Position numbers and translations under genes: made by a program. 44,634 bases of DNA from a candidate division WOR-3 bacterium (GTDB lineage Bacteria; SDB-A), in NCBI GenBank assembly GCA_016926475.1, contig JAFGON010000014.1, positions 1 through 44,634 on the forward strand, in the 5' to 3' direction. This document shows, one piece after another, positions 1 to 8,370 of this stretch. Every line of letters begins with the position of its first letter. The stretch's first letter is position 1. Below the pieces are notes generated by a model. The model made no database searches. It worked only from the letters and a program-made list of their open reading frames with translations, and was not told the origin of the DNA.

Positions 1-32
1 AAATTCAATTGTCAAGGTCGAGTAAAGAATTG

Positions 33-61
33 TTGAAATATATTCGACGATGATATAGAAT
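33..61 (+). promoter_or_regulatory. Sigma70-like promoter for the first operon
   Basis: TTGAAA at 33-38 and TAGAAT at 56-61 are separated by exactly 17 bases, each matching the consensus at five of six positions. A start of transcription near 68 would leave a short leader of under 20 bases before the ATG at 85. It is the only convincing promoter upstream of the 19-gene plus-strand run. Sequence inspection only. Confidence 0.55.
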
Positions 62-84
62 CTATCACCTAAAAAGATGGAAAT

Positions 85-1188
85 ATGGATGAAAATGTAA
101 TTTCAAGACTTTTGGCGAACAAATTTTTCAGAGGGATAGAAAAGAAAGACATCAAAAGAATACCAAGCGACTATTTTGTTCTGAAAGATTTCAAACCCAA
201 TGAAATAATCATTCAAGAGAACTCCAAAGCGGGAAATCTATATCTCATTTTGCAAGGAAGCGTGAAAATAACGAAATCTATGTTGGATAAGGAAGAAATC
301 CATTTAGCTCATAGAGACGAAGGAGAAATTTTTGGAGAACTTGGCGTTTTGGGGGACGACAAAATTACTTCGGCTAATGTCTATGCTGTAAAAGACTCGC
401 AAATAGCGATTTTAAAGCCGGATTATTTGTCGAAAATTTTCGAAGCTTTACCCAAGACGTATTCGAACATTGTCGAAGACATAATAAACAAACTGAAAAG
501 ATCAGACGGTGTCAGTGTTATGACCCTGGGGTATTTAAAAAACATAAAAGAGCTTAATAAAAGACTTGAGGGAGCGAAACAAGAACTGGAAAAAAAGAAC
601 AAGGATTTGGTAGATATAAACGAAAAGATTGAACATTTGAATTCGGAGCTTCAGAAGAAAAATTCCGAACTTTACAGGACTTCCATCACGGACAGGCTGA
701 CAGGGATCCACAACAGAGCTTTCGTAATGGATACGCTTGAAAAGGAATTCAGCAAGGCGAAAAGGCATAATTTGCATTTTTCGTGCGTCATGGTGGATAT
801 TGACGATTTCAAAAAATGCAACGACACTTATGGACACCTCGTTGGAGACGAGGTGTTAAAAAGGGTTGCGGGAATAATTTTCGACAACATTAGAAAAGAG
901 GACACAGTAGGCAGATTTGGAGGAGAAGAGTTTCTGATCCTCTTTCCGAGCACCGAAGAAAAAAGCGCAAAGGTAATTGCCGAAAAAATCAGGGAGAAGA
1001 TAAAAGACATAGAATTCAGCGTCGGTAAAATTAAATTTATGAAAACCATAAGCCTCGGAGTAGCTGAATTATCAAACTCCAAAGGGATAAAAAATGAAGA
1101 TGAATTGTTGTTTTTCGCCGATAAAGCTATGTACGAAGCCAAAAGACAGGGTAAAAATCGAACTGTCTTGTTCTCAGAAATCAACTGA
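85..1188 (+). CDS. Diguanylate cyclase with N-terminal cyclic-nucleotide-binding domain
   Basis: A 367-residue soluble signalling protein. Residues 1 to about 125 look like a cNMP-binding (CAP_ED) beta-roll, with a FGELGVLGD stretch where the phosphate-binding cassette would be. Residues 145-205 are a charged coiled coil. Residues from about 208 form a GGDEF domain that makes cyclic di-GMP from two GTP. The active-site loop GGEEF is at 279-283 and is intact. An inhibitory I-site RxxD (R270 to D273) lies exactly five residues before it, so product feedback is likely. No membrane segment or EAL domain is seen. It is the first gene of the run, 9 bases before nadC, and its target cannot be told from context. 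The ligand of the cNMP domain is unknown and need not be cAMP. Confidence 0.9.
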   Translation: MDENVISRLLANKFFRGIEKKDIKRIPSDYFVLKDFKPNEIIIQENSKAGNLYLILQGSVKITKSMLDKEEIHLAHRDEGEIFGELGVLGDDKITSANVYAVKDSQIAILKPDYLSKIFEALPKTYSNIVEDIINKLKRSDGVSVMTLGYLKNIKELNKRLEGAKQELEKKNKDLVDINEKIEHLNSELQKKNSELYRTSITDRLTGIHNRAFVMDTLEKEFSKAKRHNLHFSCVMVDIDDFKKCNDTYGHLVGDEVLKRVAGIIFDNIRKEDTVGRFGGEEFLILFPSTEEKSAKVIAEKIREKIKDIEFSVGKIKFMKTISLGVAELSNSKGIKNEDELLFFADKAMYEAKRQGKNRTVLFSEIN

Positions 1189-1197
1189 TAATTTGAA

Positions 1198-2067
1198 ATG
1201 GAGAAAATACTGGTAGAGTTCACAAATCAAGAAATCCGTTCTATTGTCTCAATCGCTCTTCAGGAGGATATTGGAACAGGCGATTTGACGACCGACGCCG
1301 TGATAAACGAAGACTTTCCAGCATACTCGGTCATAGTGACTCGAGAAAATGGAGTTGTTGCCGGCTTGGAATTTGCCAAGGAGGCTTTCAGAATTCTCGA
1401 TCCGCTTTGTTCTTTTGAAGACATGAAAACAGACGGCGATAAAATAAAAAAAGGAGATGTTTTAATCGGAATCAGAGGGAAAATTAAAGCTATTTTAAAA
1501 GGTGAGAGAGTTGCGCTGAACTATCTCCAGAGGATGTCAGGAATAGCGTCTGTCACCGCGGAATTCGTTGAATTGACTTCAGGAAAGACGAAAATTCTCG
1601 ACACAAGAAAAACTTATCCCGGTATGAGAAAAATTGAGAAATACAGCGTCCTTAAAGGAGGGGGAGAAAATCACAGATCGGGTCTTTACGATCAGGTGAT
1701 TATAAAAGACAACCACATAGCTGCATGCGGATCCGACCTTTCAAAAGCGATCGAAAGGGTGAAAAATCTTTATCCCATGAAGTTTGTCGAAGTTGAAGTA
1801 GTCGGTTTTGAGCAGATCCCGATCGCTTTAAAAGCCGGTGTAAACAGGATTATGCTGGACAATATGGAATTGGGGGATATCGAAAAAGCCGTGAAAATTA
1901 TTGACGGCAAATGCGAAATAGAAGTCTCGGGTAATATGGACGAGAATAAAATAGCCGCGGTCTCGGCTTTAGGAGTGGATTATATTTCCGTGGGCAAGCT
2001 GACTCATTCCTATAAATCGCTTGATATAGCCCTCGATATTGTGAAAAAAGGAGCAAAAAATGGATGA
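1198..2067 (+). CDS. nadC: Nicotinate-nucleotide pyrophosphorylase (carboxylating), quinolinate phosphoribosyltransferase
   Basis: A 289-residue enzyme of de novo NAD synthesis, converting quinolinate and PRPP to nicotinate mononucleotide, CO2 and pyrophosphate in the cytoplasm. The family signature EDIGTGDLTT is at 23-32. The PRPP/quinolinate-binding residues are visible as R137-K138-T139 with P141 and R144, then K153-GGG-x-N-H159-R160, then K170-D-N-H173. Length matches the family. The ATG at 1198 lies 9 bases after the upstream stop with no clear Shine-Dalgarno, so translational coupling is likely. Its end overlaps the next gene by 8 bases. nadA and nadB are not in this window, so quinolinate must be made elsewhere or imported. 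Confidence 0.96.
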   Translation: MEKILVEFTNQEIRSIVSIALQEDIGTGDLTTDAVINEDFPAYSVIVTRENGVVAGLEFAKEAFRILDPLCSFEDMKTDGDKIKKGDVLIGIRGKIKAILKGERVALNYLQRMSGIASVTAEFVELTSGKTKILDTRKTYPGMRKIEKYSVLKGGGENHRSGLYDQVIIKDNHIAACGSDLSKAIERVKNLYPMKFVEVEVVGFEQIPIALKAGVNRIMLDNMELGDIEKAVKIIDGKCEIEVSGNMDENKIAAVSALGVDYISVGKLTHSYKSLDIALDIVKKGAKNG

Positions 2068-2620
2068 AACCAAGAGAAAGGGCCCTGGATCGAGAGGATC
2101 CGCCCACGACGTAGAAGTAAAGACAGAAAATTTCACGACTGTGGAGAAAAGGGAAGAGAATTATTCAAAGAAAGAATCGCAAAACAAACAAGCGTTTCCC
2201 GCAAACGCGACAGATGATAAAAACATCACAGAAAAAAAAGAACACACGATATCCATAGAAAACAGGGACAGAACCAACAGAAATTTCAACAAAAACTTTT
2301 CAAAAAACGGAGATGGAAAATATAAAAGACAGGACAGCAGAAAAGATTCTTTTCAGTTTAAAAAAAACAGAAAGGATTTTGTAAGAAGTTCCGACAGATT
2401 CAAAGGACAGCAGAACTATGAAGCCGGAAAAAAACAAAACGCCAACGACATAAACAGGGAAATTGAAACACTGAAGAGGAAATTTTTAGAACAACAGAAT
2501 TTGATTTCCGACATTGCGAAACAGAAAAATGACGTCAAACCGCTTATAGCTTCAATTGTTGCCCTTATCGTCTCCATCGTGGCGGTTTTCTTGTCAATAT
2601 TTCCCGTTATAAAGCATTAA
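2060..2620 (+). CDS. Hypothetical disordered, basic, tail-anchored membrane protein
   Basis: A 186-residue protein I do not recognise. Residues 1-130 are very hydrophilic, dominated by Lys, Asn, Arg, Glu, Asp, Gln and Ser, with short F/Y-containing basic patches such as FQFKKNRKDF. This looks intrinsically disordered. Residues 131-155 form a short heptad-like helix (EIETLKRKFLEQQNLI), followed by one hydrophobic helix at about 161-181 and a four-residue tail (VIKH). With no N-terminal signal, the expected topology is a cytoplasmic tail-less anchor: the long basic region in the cytoplasm and the C-terminus in the inner membrane. The start overlaps the end of nadC by 8 bases. The basic patches could bind RNA or acidic partners, but that is speculation. 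Confidence 0.75.
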   Translation: MDETKRKGPGSRGSAHDVEVKTENFTTVEKREENYSKKESQNKQAFPANATDDKNITEKKEHTISIENRDRTNRNFNKNFSKNGDGKYKRQDSRKDSFQFKKNRKDFVRSSDRFKGQQNYEAGKKQNANDINREIETLKRKFLEQQNLISDIAKQKNDVKPLIASIVALIVSIVAVFLSIFPVIKH

Positions 2621-2636
2621 AGGTTCATAGGGGTCA

Positions 2637-3230
2637 ATGCGGCTTAGAATTTCAGTCCTGTTTTCAGGAAGAGGTTCGAACATGCTCGCGATAAAAAACG
2701 CGTGTGATTCCTGTTCTATTGATGGAATGATACTCTGCGCGATATCCAATAGAATTGAAGCAAAGGGGATAATTTCAGCCCAGGAAAAGGGTTTGCCGGT
2801 TTTTGTTTTCTCAAAAGAGAAATTCCCGAGAAGGCGATATACTCGAATTTCCAGGCTTTTGCTAGATTTGGGCGTGAACATTGTCATTCTCGCGGGTTAC
2901 GACGAACTGGTAAAAAAACCTCTTTTGTCGGATTTCAAGGGCAGGATTCTGAATATTCATCCCGCCCCCCTACCTCGGTTCGGAGGCAAGGGAATGTACC
3001 GCATGGAGGTTCACAAAAAAGTTTTGGAAAGCGGCGTAAAATTTTCAGGTCCCACGATTCATGTTGTCGATGAGAATTACGATTCTGGGAAAATAATTGC
3101 CCATGAAAAAGTTACAGTTGTCGATGGTGATACCCCGGAATCTCTGGCTGAAAGGATTTTGGCTGTGGAACACAACCTCTACCCGAAGACCTTGGCGAAA
3201 ATCAGCAGGGGGGAGATACAACTCTTTTAG
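2637..3230 (+). CDS. purN: Phosphoribosylglycinamide formyltransferase (GART)
   Basis: A 197-residue enzyme of purine synthesis that transfers a formyl group from 10-formyl-tetrahydrofolate to glycinamide ribonucleotide. The N-terminal phosphate-binding loop FSGRGSN is at 9-15. The catalytic N-x-H-P motif gives N106 and H108, and the conserved acidic residue is D149 in the segment NYDSGKII. Length is slightly below the usual 200-215. The ATG at 2637 follows the tail-anchored gene by 16 bases. Its C-terminus is short and ends ISRGEIQLF. No other purine gene is nearby, so it sits as an isolated pathway member in a housekeeping operon. Confidence 0.93.
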   Translation: MRLRISVLFSGRGSNMLAIKNACDSCSIDGMILCAISNRIEAKGIISAQEKGLPVFVFSKEKFPRRRYTRISRLLLDLGVNIVILAGYDELVKKPLLSDFKGRILNIHPAPLPRFGGKGMYRMEVHKKVLESGVKFSGPTIHVVDENYDSGKIIAHEKVTVVDGDTPESLAERILAVEHNLYPKTLAKISRGEIQLF

Positions 3231-3237
3231 AAAGCTA

Positions 3238-4092
3238 ATGGATTTAACTTTCAACCTTCATATTCACACCGACTGCTCTGATGGAGCATATAGCCCCGAA
3301 GAGACCGTCGTCAAAGCTCATAAAATTGGATTAAAGACTATATCAATCACTGACCACGACAGCGTCGCCGGAGTTTTACCGGCTCAGAACAAGGCAAAAG
3401 AGGTTGGCGTTGAGGTCTTAAGCGGGTTGGAACTCAGCCTTGAAGTTGGAGACCTGGCTACATGCCATTTATTGGGTTACTTAATAGACGTAAACAACAA
3501 TGTTCTGATAAGCGCTTTGAAAATGATATCCGACTCGAGGAAGGACAGAAATATAAAAATCCTGCGCAAACTTGAAGATTCCGGGTTTTACCTCGATTAT
3601 GCAGAGTTGAAGGGCTACGCCGGGAAAGAAGAGAATATCGGAAGGCTTCATATAGCGTCTGCTCTCGCGGGAAAAGGTTTTGTTAAGAATCATCATGAAG
3701 CTTTCAGCAAGTTTTTAGCTAAAGGCAAAAAAGCCTATTTTGAAAGATACAGGCTTTCAATCGAGCAAGGTATAAACTTGATACACGATGCCGGAGGAAT
3801 AGCGGTTCTCGCCCATCCTGGAGAAGGATATCCATCAAGAAATATTTACGATAAGATTTTTTTTGAACTGGTCGATAAAGGATTAGACGGCGTGGAAGTA
3901 TTTTATCCCTCTCACACTCATGAGCAGCGTTTTTTTTTCGCCAGACAGGCAAAGGAATTCGGTCTGATTATGACAGCAGGCACTGATTACCATGGGATCC
4001 CGGGAAGAGATATGTTGAAATTAACCTTTGAAGTTGATTATAATGTTTTGGATGAACTCAAAAAAAGAGGAGGACTCTATGCTCATGCCTAA
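3238..4092 (+). CDS. PHP-domain phosphoesterase, TrpH/RNase AM-like
   Basis: A 284-residue PHP hydrolase. The frame is open from 3097, but the extra residues overlap purN and resemble nothing, so the ATG at 3238, 7 bases after the purN stop, is preferred; it begins directly with the first PHP motif. The metal ligands are all present: H8, H10 and D12 (HIHTDCSD), D39-H40 (TDHDS), E65 (GLEL), H193 (AHPGEG), and D250 with H252 (GTDYH). An insertion of about 100 residues between E65 and H193 matches the TrpH/YciV subfamily. Members act on 3'-phosphoadenosine 5'-phosphate-like nucleotides or as 5'-3' exoribonucleases on rRNA precursors. Which activity applies here cannot be read from the sequence. 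Confidence 0.88.
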   Translation: MDLTFNLHIHTDCSDGAYSPEETVVKAHKIGLKTISITDHDSVAGVLPAQNKAKEVGVEVLSGLELSLEVGDLATCHLLGYLIDVNNNVLISALKMISDSRKDRNIKILRKLEDSGFYLDYAELKGYAGKEENIGRLHIASALAGKGFVKNHHEAFSKFLAKGKKAYFERYRLSIEQGINLIHDAGGIAVLAHPGEGYPSRNIYDKIFFELVDKGLDGVEVFYPSHTHEQRFFFARQAKEFGLIMTAGTDYHGIPGRDMLKLTFEVDYNVLDELKKRGGLYAHA

Positions 4093-4687
4093 TCTGAGAA
4101 AAACACTAGTCATGACAAAGACTTCCAAAATTGTCGGTTGGATTGATGAGAATTTCGTCAGGAGCATAGACAAAGGATTTATGTTCAACGGTTCTAATGT
4201 CGGTTACAAAGACTACCTGAATTTTTACGGTTCTCCTAACGGTGGGGATGTAGAGGTCGTAGAAATAGTTGTAGAAGGTGAAAACAAATGGGAAAAACCG
4301 GTAAAAAGGATTTTCTCAAGCTACCAAATTCCAGCCTCTTCAATACTGTTTCTGTTCGACCTTAAACCAATGATGCCTACAGGCAATAAACCAGAAAAAA
4401 GGCTTGTAGAAGAAAGGTCTCAGCTCGCTTCGGTCATGGTGAGATTGGATGATTTCGGAGTGACCATCAAAGGGAAAACGTATCTGCATAAAAGAGCTTA
4501 CGATCAGAGGATAATCAAGATTGAGGCGAAGGACAACAAATGGTTTATACTCCAATTTCCGGAATTTCCGGACGGATACTCAAACAAATTCAATAAAACT
4601 TTGGGACTCACGAAAATAGCCGAAGCAGAAGGTTATCATCTCGACCATATATTGTTCAACATGAGTAACGTAATCGTTTCGATATAG
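4079..4687 (+). CDS. Hypothetical protein, unrecognised beta-rich cytoplasmic family
   Basis: A 202-residue protein I do not recognise. The open frame begins at 4028, but a strong Shine-Dalgarno (GAGGAGG at 4067-4073) stands 5 bases before the ATG at 4079, which I take as the start; this overlaps the PHP gene by 14 bases. There is no signal peptide or membrane helix. The protein alternates predicted strands, with basic and acidic patches, and contains two regions of similar character around residues 10-50 and 115-155. These might be a duplicated small domain, but I cannot verify that. It is followed after 3 bases by the S55-type peptidase, so it is co-transcribed with secreted proteins although it looks cytoplasmic itself. 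Confidence 0.75.
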   Translation: MLMPNLRKTLVMTKTSKIVGWIDENFVRSIDKGFMFNGSNVGYKDYLNFYGSPNGGDVEVVEIVVEGENKWEKPVKRIFSSYQIPASSILFLFDLKPMMPTGNKPEKRLVEERSQLASVMVRLDDFGVTIKGKTYLHKRAYDQRIIKIEAKDNKWFILQFPEFPDGYSNKFNKTLGLTKIAEAEGYHLDHILFNMSNVIVSI

Positions 4688-4690
4688 ACG

Positions 4691-6325
4691 GTGATAATCG
4701 TGATAATGCTGTTGTTTTCTATACTGATGTTCTCTCTCGAAATACCGGAAAATGCCACCTTAACAGGTTTATCTGTTTTTGAGGGGACAAGAATCGACAC
4801 TTTCGAGTTGACTTACTTGACGACTGTGAATTCTGGCAGAATCTCAGGTAAAACAATCATCGCAAGATGCGAAGGTGAATTTATGAGAAAAACAGGAGTC
4901 CTGTACGGCATGAGCGGGAGCCCTGTTTATTACAACGGAGAACTGATAGGAGCGCTTTCATCAACTTGGTCGGACAGCAAGGAACCGATCGCCGGTATTA
5001 CTCCCATAGATGAAATGCTGGAAGACGTGAAATACGGCCTTTCTGGTTTTGTTGAGGCTGACGATGATATAAAAAAATACGAAGTATGCCTATCTGGTTC
5101 CGGACTCGCTTCGATAGCGGCAAATATTCTCGACAACCATCTGCCTGTTAATTTCCTTTTGACAGACGGTTCAAAACAATCTTTTGACACCACTGAATTC
5201 ACGCCCGGAAGCGTCTTGAGCGTTGTTCTCGCGGGTGGCGACGCGACCTTAGCAGCGACCGGAACTGTCACTTTCGTCAAGGGGGACACAGTTGTAGGGT
5301 TTGGGCATCCATTTTTGGGCGAAGGCGCATGCAGTTATCCTATGGCGGGAGGTTTTGTAAACACAGTTATGCCTCTCACTACTCTCGGTTTCAAGTTGAC
5401 GACTCCAACTGCTGTTGTCGGAACCATAACAAGTGATGTAAACACAGGAGTCTCCGGAATAATCGGAAAGATACCGGAAACTATACCTGTTAAAGTCGAT
5501 ATATCATCCGAGGGCGTTTTGAAGTCATTTGATTTTTGGGTCTGTAAAAGCGCTGTTTTCACTCCTGTCCTGATTCCGGTGCTTTCCCTGAGCGCCTTCC
5601 AGTCAAGCGCTCTTTTTACCGCTACAGGGTATTGTGAAATAAAGACGGATATCTTTCTGTCAAACCAGGAGGAGGTTTCATTTTTTAATTCTTACAACGG
5701 GATCGGATCCGTCGGAGAGGCTTGGGCAGGAGATATAATGCTCGCTTTGAACTCGGTTGTTTCAAACACATACGAAAGGACTTATCCAGATTCAATACAC
5801 GTAGAAATAACATCTTTTAGGGAACCGAGGGTATCTATAATCAAAGATCTGGTTTTAAGCAGATCGAGAATAAATGAGGGCGAGAACTTCACTGTGACTA
5901 TAATTCTCTCCCAAGAAGGCTCCGGAACTTCGGCTGTCAGCGTCGATGTGACGACTTCAGGAATTTCGGCGCCCGACACTCTCGGGATAATCGCTTGTGA
6001 CGCCTATAATCTTTCTCTTTTTCTCTTCATGGAGAATCCTCTTTGGTCAAATTACGGAAGCTACGAGGAATTGTTGAATGTTTTGAAAAAGATTCCCTCC
6101 AATAATCGCATCTACCTCGTGCTCTACGAGAGAGGAGCGAACCTTACTTCCGGCTCCCGCATACTCGGCAGGACTCCTTTATCGGTGATGAGCGTCATGA
6201 AGTACGGTGACATAAACACAGTTCCAAATTTCACCTCGCTAAGGGTGCTCAGGACACAGGAAATTGATTTGAACTCAGTCGTCAGCGGGGCAGTGGTAAA
6301 CAGAATTGTAGTGGAGGAAAGATGA
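4691..6325 (+). CDS. Secreted SpoIVB-like (S55 family) serine peptidase-domain protein
   Basis: A 544-residue exported protein starting at GTG 4691 (an ATG at 4706 is possible). Residues 1-16 are a hydrophobic signal sequence. G73-M-S75-G-S-P78 is the nucleophile motif of S55 peptidases (SpoIVB), and a G-F-G-H206-P-F motif follows GTVTF at about 193-197. SpoIVB has the GxGH element before GMSGSP; here the serine motif comes first, so the order appears swapped. The segment after GMSGSP (SKEPIAGITPIDEML) is typical of non-sporulating homologues. Residues 350-544 look like beta-sandwich domains with no sorting signal. It overlaps the propeller gene by 4 bases (ATGA), and the two are probably a functional pair in the periplasm or on the surface. 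Peptidase activity is inferred, not certain. Confidence 0.82.
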   Translation: MIIVIMLLFSILMFSLEIPENATLTGLSVFEGTRIDTFELTYLTTVNSGRISGKTIIARCEGEFMRKTGVLYGMSGSPVYYNGELIGALSSTWSDSKEPIAGITPIDEMLEDVKYGLSGFVEADDDIKKYEVCLSGSGLASIAANILDNHLPVNFLLTDGSKQSFDTTEFTPGSVLSVVLAGGDATLAATGTVTFVKGDTVVGFGHPFLGEGACSYPMAGGFVNTVMPLTTLGFKLTTPTAVVGTITSDVNTGVSGIIGKIPETIPVKVDISSEGVLKSFDFWVCKSAVFTPVLIPVLSLSAFQSSALFTATGYCEIKTDIFLSNQEEVSFFNSYNGIGSVGEAWAGDIMLALNSVVSNTYERTYPDSIHVEITSFREPRVSIIKDLVLSRSRINEGENFTVTIILSQEGSGTSAVSVDVTTSGISAPDTLGIIACDAYNLSLFLFMENPLWSNYGSYEELLNVLKKIPSNNRIYLVLYERGANLTSGSRILGRTPLSVMSVMKYGDINTVPNFTSLRVLRTQEIDLNSVVSGAVVNRIVVEER

Positions 6326-8370
6326 GAAAGATATTGTCTTCAGTGTTTATTTTCGTTGCCTTTTTAGATTTATCTGCCGGAAAGACAAACAATTTCGTCC
6401 TGGATTCTTATTCGGATTTTTACGCCGGCAAATTTGAAAATGTCATGTTGAGCTACACTGGAACTATTGAAGTCTCCAGAGAAATAATCAAGATTATGCA
6501 GTCTGACATAACCCACACTATGAAAATGGCGGAATGCGAAGGTAGGTATTATTTCGCTTCGGTTTCTCCGGCGGGAATTTACAGCTGCGATGTCGGGGAA
6601 GATGACATAGATACTGTCGCCGCTTTTGAAGACGGCGGAGTATTCGCGCTGGCGACTGACGGCAGGGATGTTTTCGCGGCGGTTTCTCCGAAAGGAGATT
6701 TGCTGAAGATCAGCCGAAGTGAAAGAGAAATAATATTTCACAGAGATTCACTTTCTGTCTGGGATATGATTTATATTGGCAACGGCAGAATTGCCTTGGG
6801 TACTTCTGATCAAGGAAAAGTTTATATTTTGTCTGTGGAAGGCGAATTTCTGGACAGCTTCGAAACGGGCGATGAATCGGTTGTCAGTCTTGCTTCAAGA
6901 GGAGATACTGTTTACGCCGGAACTTCCGGGAAAGGCCTTCTCGTCTCATATTCGATCTCAGGCAAAAAAGTTTATATAGCTGACGATCCGGAAGGTTCCG
7001 AGGTCAACAGCATTTTCGCCGGAAAAGATATCCTTGTATATTCCTCAATTTCCGGAGACATTGACCTTACGGGACTGTCTTCGTTGAGGTTCACGGTAGA
7101 TCCCTACTTTCACATACCCGCATCGTCGTCAGAGATAACTTCAAGAGTTTATAAATACCAAGAGGGTAAATCCGAATTGCTTTTCGTCTCTCCCAACCCG
7201 CCGGTCACGTCTCTTTTCATGACATCGGAAAGAGAAGTTTTAGCAATTGGATCTCCGGACGGATCTGTTTTTGTCTATAATCTCGAAAAAGAAGACTTGG
7301 AGGTTTTTAAAGCTCCCGAGGAAAAAATACTGACTTCTTGGGTTTTTTCTCCGGATGGCGCTGTGGATGTCCTCGCGGCTAACCCGCTGACCCTTTTTCG
7401 AATAAGTCCGAGAAAAGCTGAGGAAGCTTTATTTACAACAAATTGCATATTCGGCGGACAAAATCCGGTCTGGGGTGAGATTTATCTTTCGGGTGAAGGG
7501 AGTTGGAGGATACAAGCGAGGACTGGCAACACGTCCTCGCCGGGGGATCTATGGTCGAACTGGTCGAGAGAATTTTCGATTTTTTCTGAAGTAAAAAATG
7601 ATTTACCTCCGGGCAAAAACATACAGTTCAGGATTTCCTTTGACGGCAGTATAGAAAAAATTGAATTTTTGTTTTCGTCTGAGAACCAAAAGCCCGAAAT
7701 TGACAGAATCGAAGTTTTCGCTCCCGGTTCGGCTTTTTACGGAGTTTCACAAGTTTTACCGGATTTGAAGACGACATCTTTTTCCGATACTCAAAGAAGA
7801 ATGCTTTTGGTAGGAGGTTGGAGGATTCCGGAAAACCCTATCGCGATCCAAAACTCTCATCAGGGAATTTACATAGAAGCTTCGGATCCAGAAGACGACA
7901 GCCTGGTCTATGATTTTTTCTTGAAAGAGAAAACAAGAACAGAATGGATTAGAATAGGTTGGGTGATAAAAGCCAAAAGTTACGCGTTCAACAGACGATT
8001 TTTTTCCGACGGTGAATACCAGATAATGGCAATTGTATCCGACAGCATATCGAATCCTGCTGATAATTTTCTCTCGGACACCGCGTACTCGGAGGATTTT
8101 ACAATCGACAACACTCCTCCCACTGTGTCAGATTTTAGCGGTTCCAACACTGTCTCGTCTTTCACGGTAAGAGATTCAAGATCGAGGATTATTTCAGCTT
8201 CTTACAGTTTTGACGGGATAAACTGGACGAGTATGGAGCCGAAGGACGGGGTCTTTGACTCAAAATCCGAAAGTTTTGATGTTCAAAATATCACAGTTGG
8301 CAGTGAATTAATCATGATAAGGGCGGAAGATTCTCATCTAAACCAATCCTACTCATATTTCAGCCTGTGA
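6322..8370 (+). CDS. Secreted beta-propeller protein, function unknown
   Basis: A 682-residue exported protein. Residues 1-20 form a signal peptide ending LSAG. Residues 70-370 consist of repeated blades with a recurring pattern of the type VFAxxSPxGxLxxIS or VYAGTSGKGLL, as in quinoprotein or WD-like propellers. Residues 380-480 resemble a jelly-roll module and residues 500-682 resemble Ig or Reg_prop-type sandwiches, with phrases such as YSFDGINWTSME. There are no catalytic motifs. The start ATG overlaps the peptidase stop (ATGA) and its own end overlaps glycerate kinase by 4 bases. Propellers of this type usually act in protein-protein contact; here the natural partner is the S55-type protein encoded just upstream. 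Confidence 0.78.
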   Translation: MRKILSSVFIFVAFLDLSAGKTNNFVLDSYSDFYAGKFENVMLSYTGTIEVSREIIKIMQSDITHTMKMAECEGRYYFASVSPAGIYSCDVGEDDIDTVAAFEDGGVFALATDGRDVFAAVSPKGDLLKISRSEREIIFHRDSLSVWDMIYIGNGRIALGTSDQGKVYILSVEGEFLDSFETGDESVVSLASRGDTVYAGTSGKGLLVSYSISGKKVYIADDPEGSEVNSIFAGKDILVYSSISGDIDLTGLSSLRFTVDPYFHIPASSSEITSRVYKYQEGKSELLFVSPNPPVTSLFMTSEREVLAIGSPDGSVFVYNLEKEDLEVFKAPEEKILTSWVFSPDGAVDVLAANPLTLFRISPRKAEEALFTTNCIFGGQNPVWGEIYLSGEGSWRIQARTGNTSSPGDLWSNWSREFSIFSEVKNDLPPGKNIQFRISFDGSIEKIEFLFSSENQKPEIDRIEVFAPGSAFYGVSQVLPDLKTTSFSDTQRRMLLVGGWRIPENPIAIQNSHQGIYIEASDPEDDSLVYDFFLKEKTRTEWIRIGWVIKAKSYAFNRRFFSDGEYQIMAIVSDSISNPADNFLSDTAYSEDFTIDNTPPTVSDFSGSNTVSSFTVRDSRSRIISASYSFDGINWTSMEPKDGVFDSKSESFDVQNITVGSELIMIRAEDSHLNQSYSYFSL

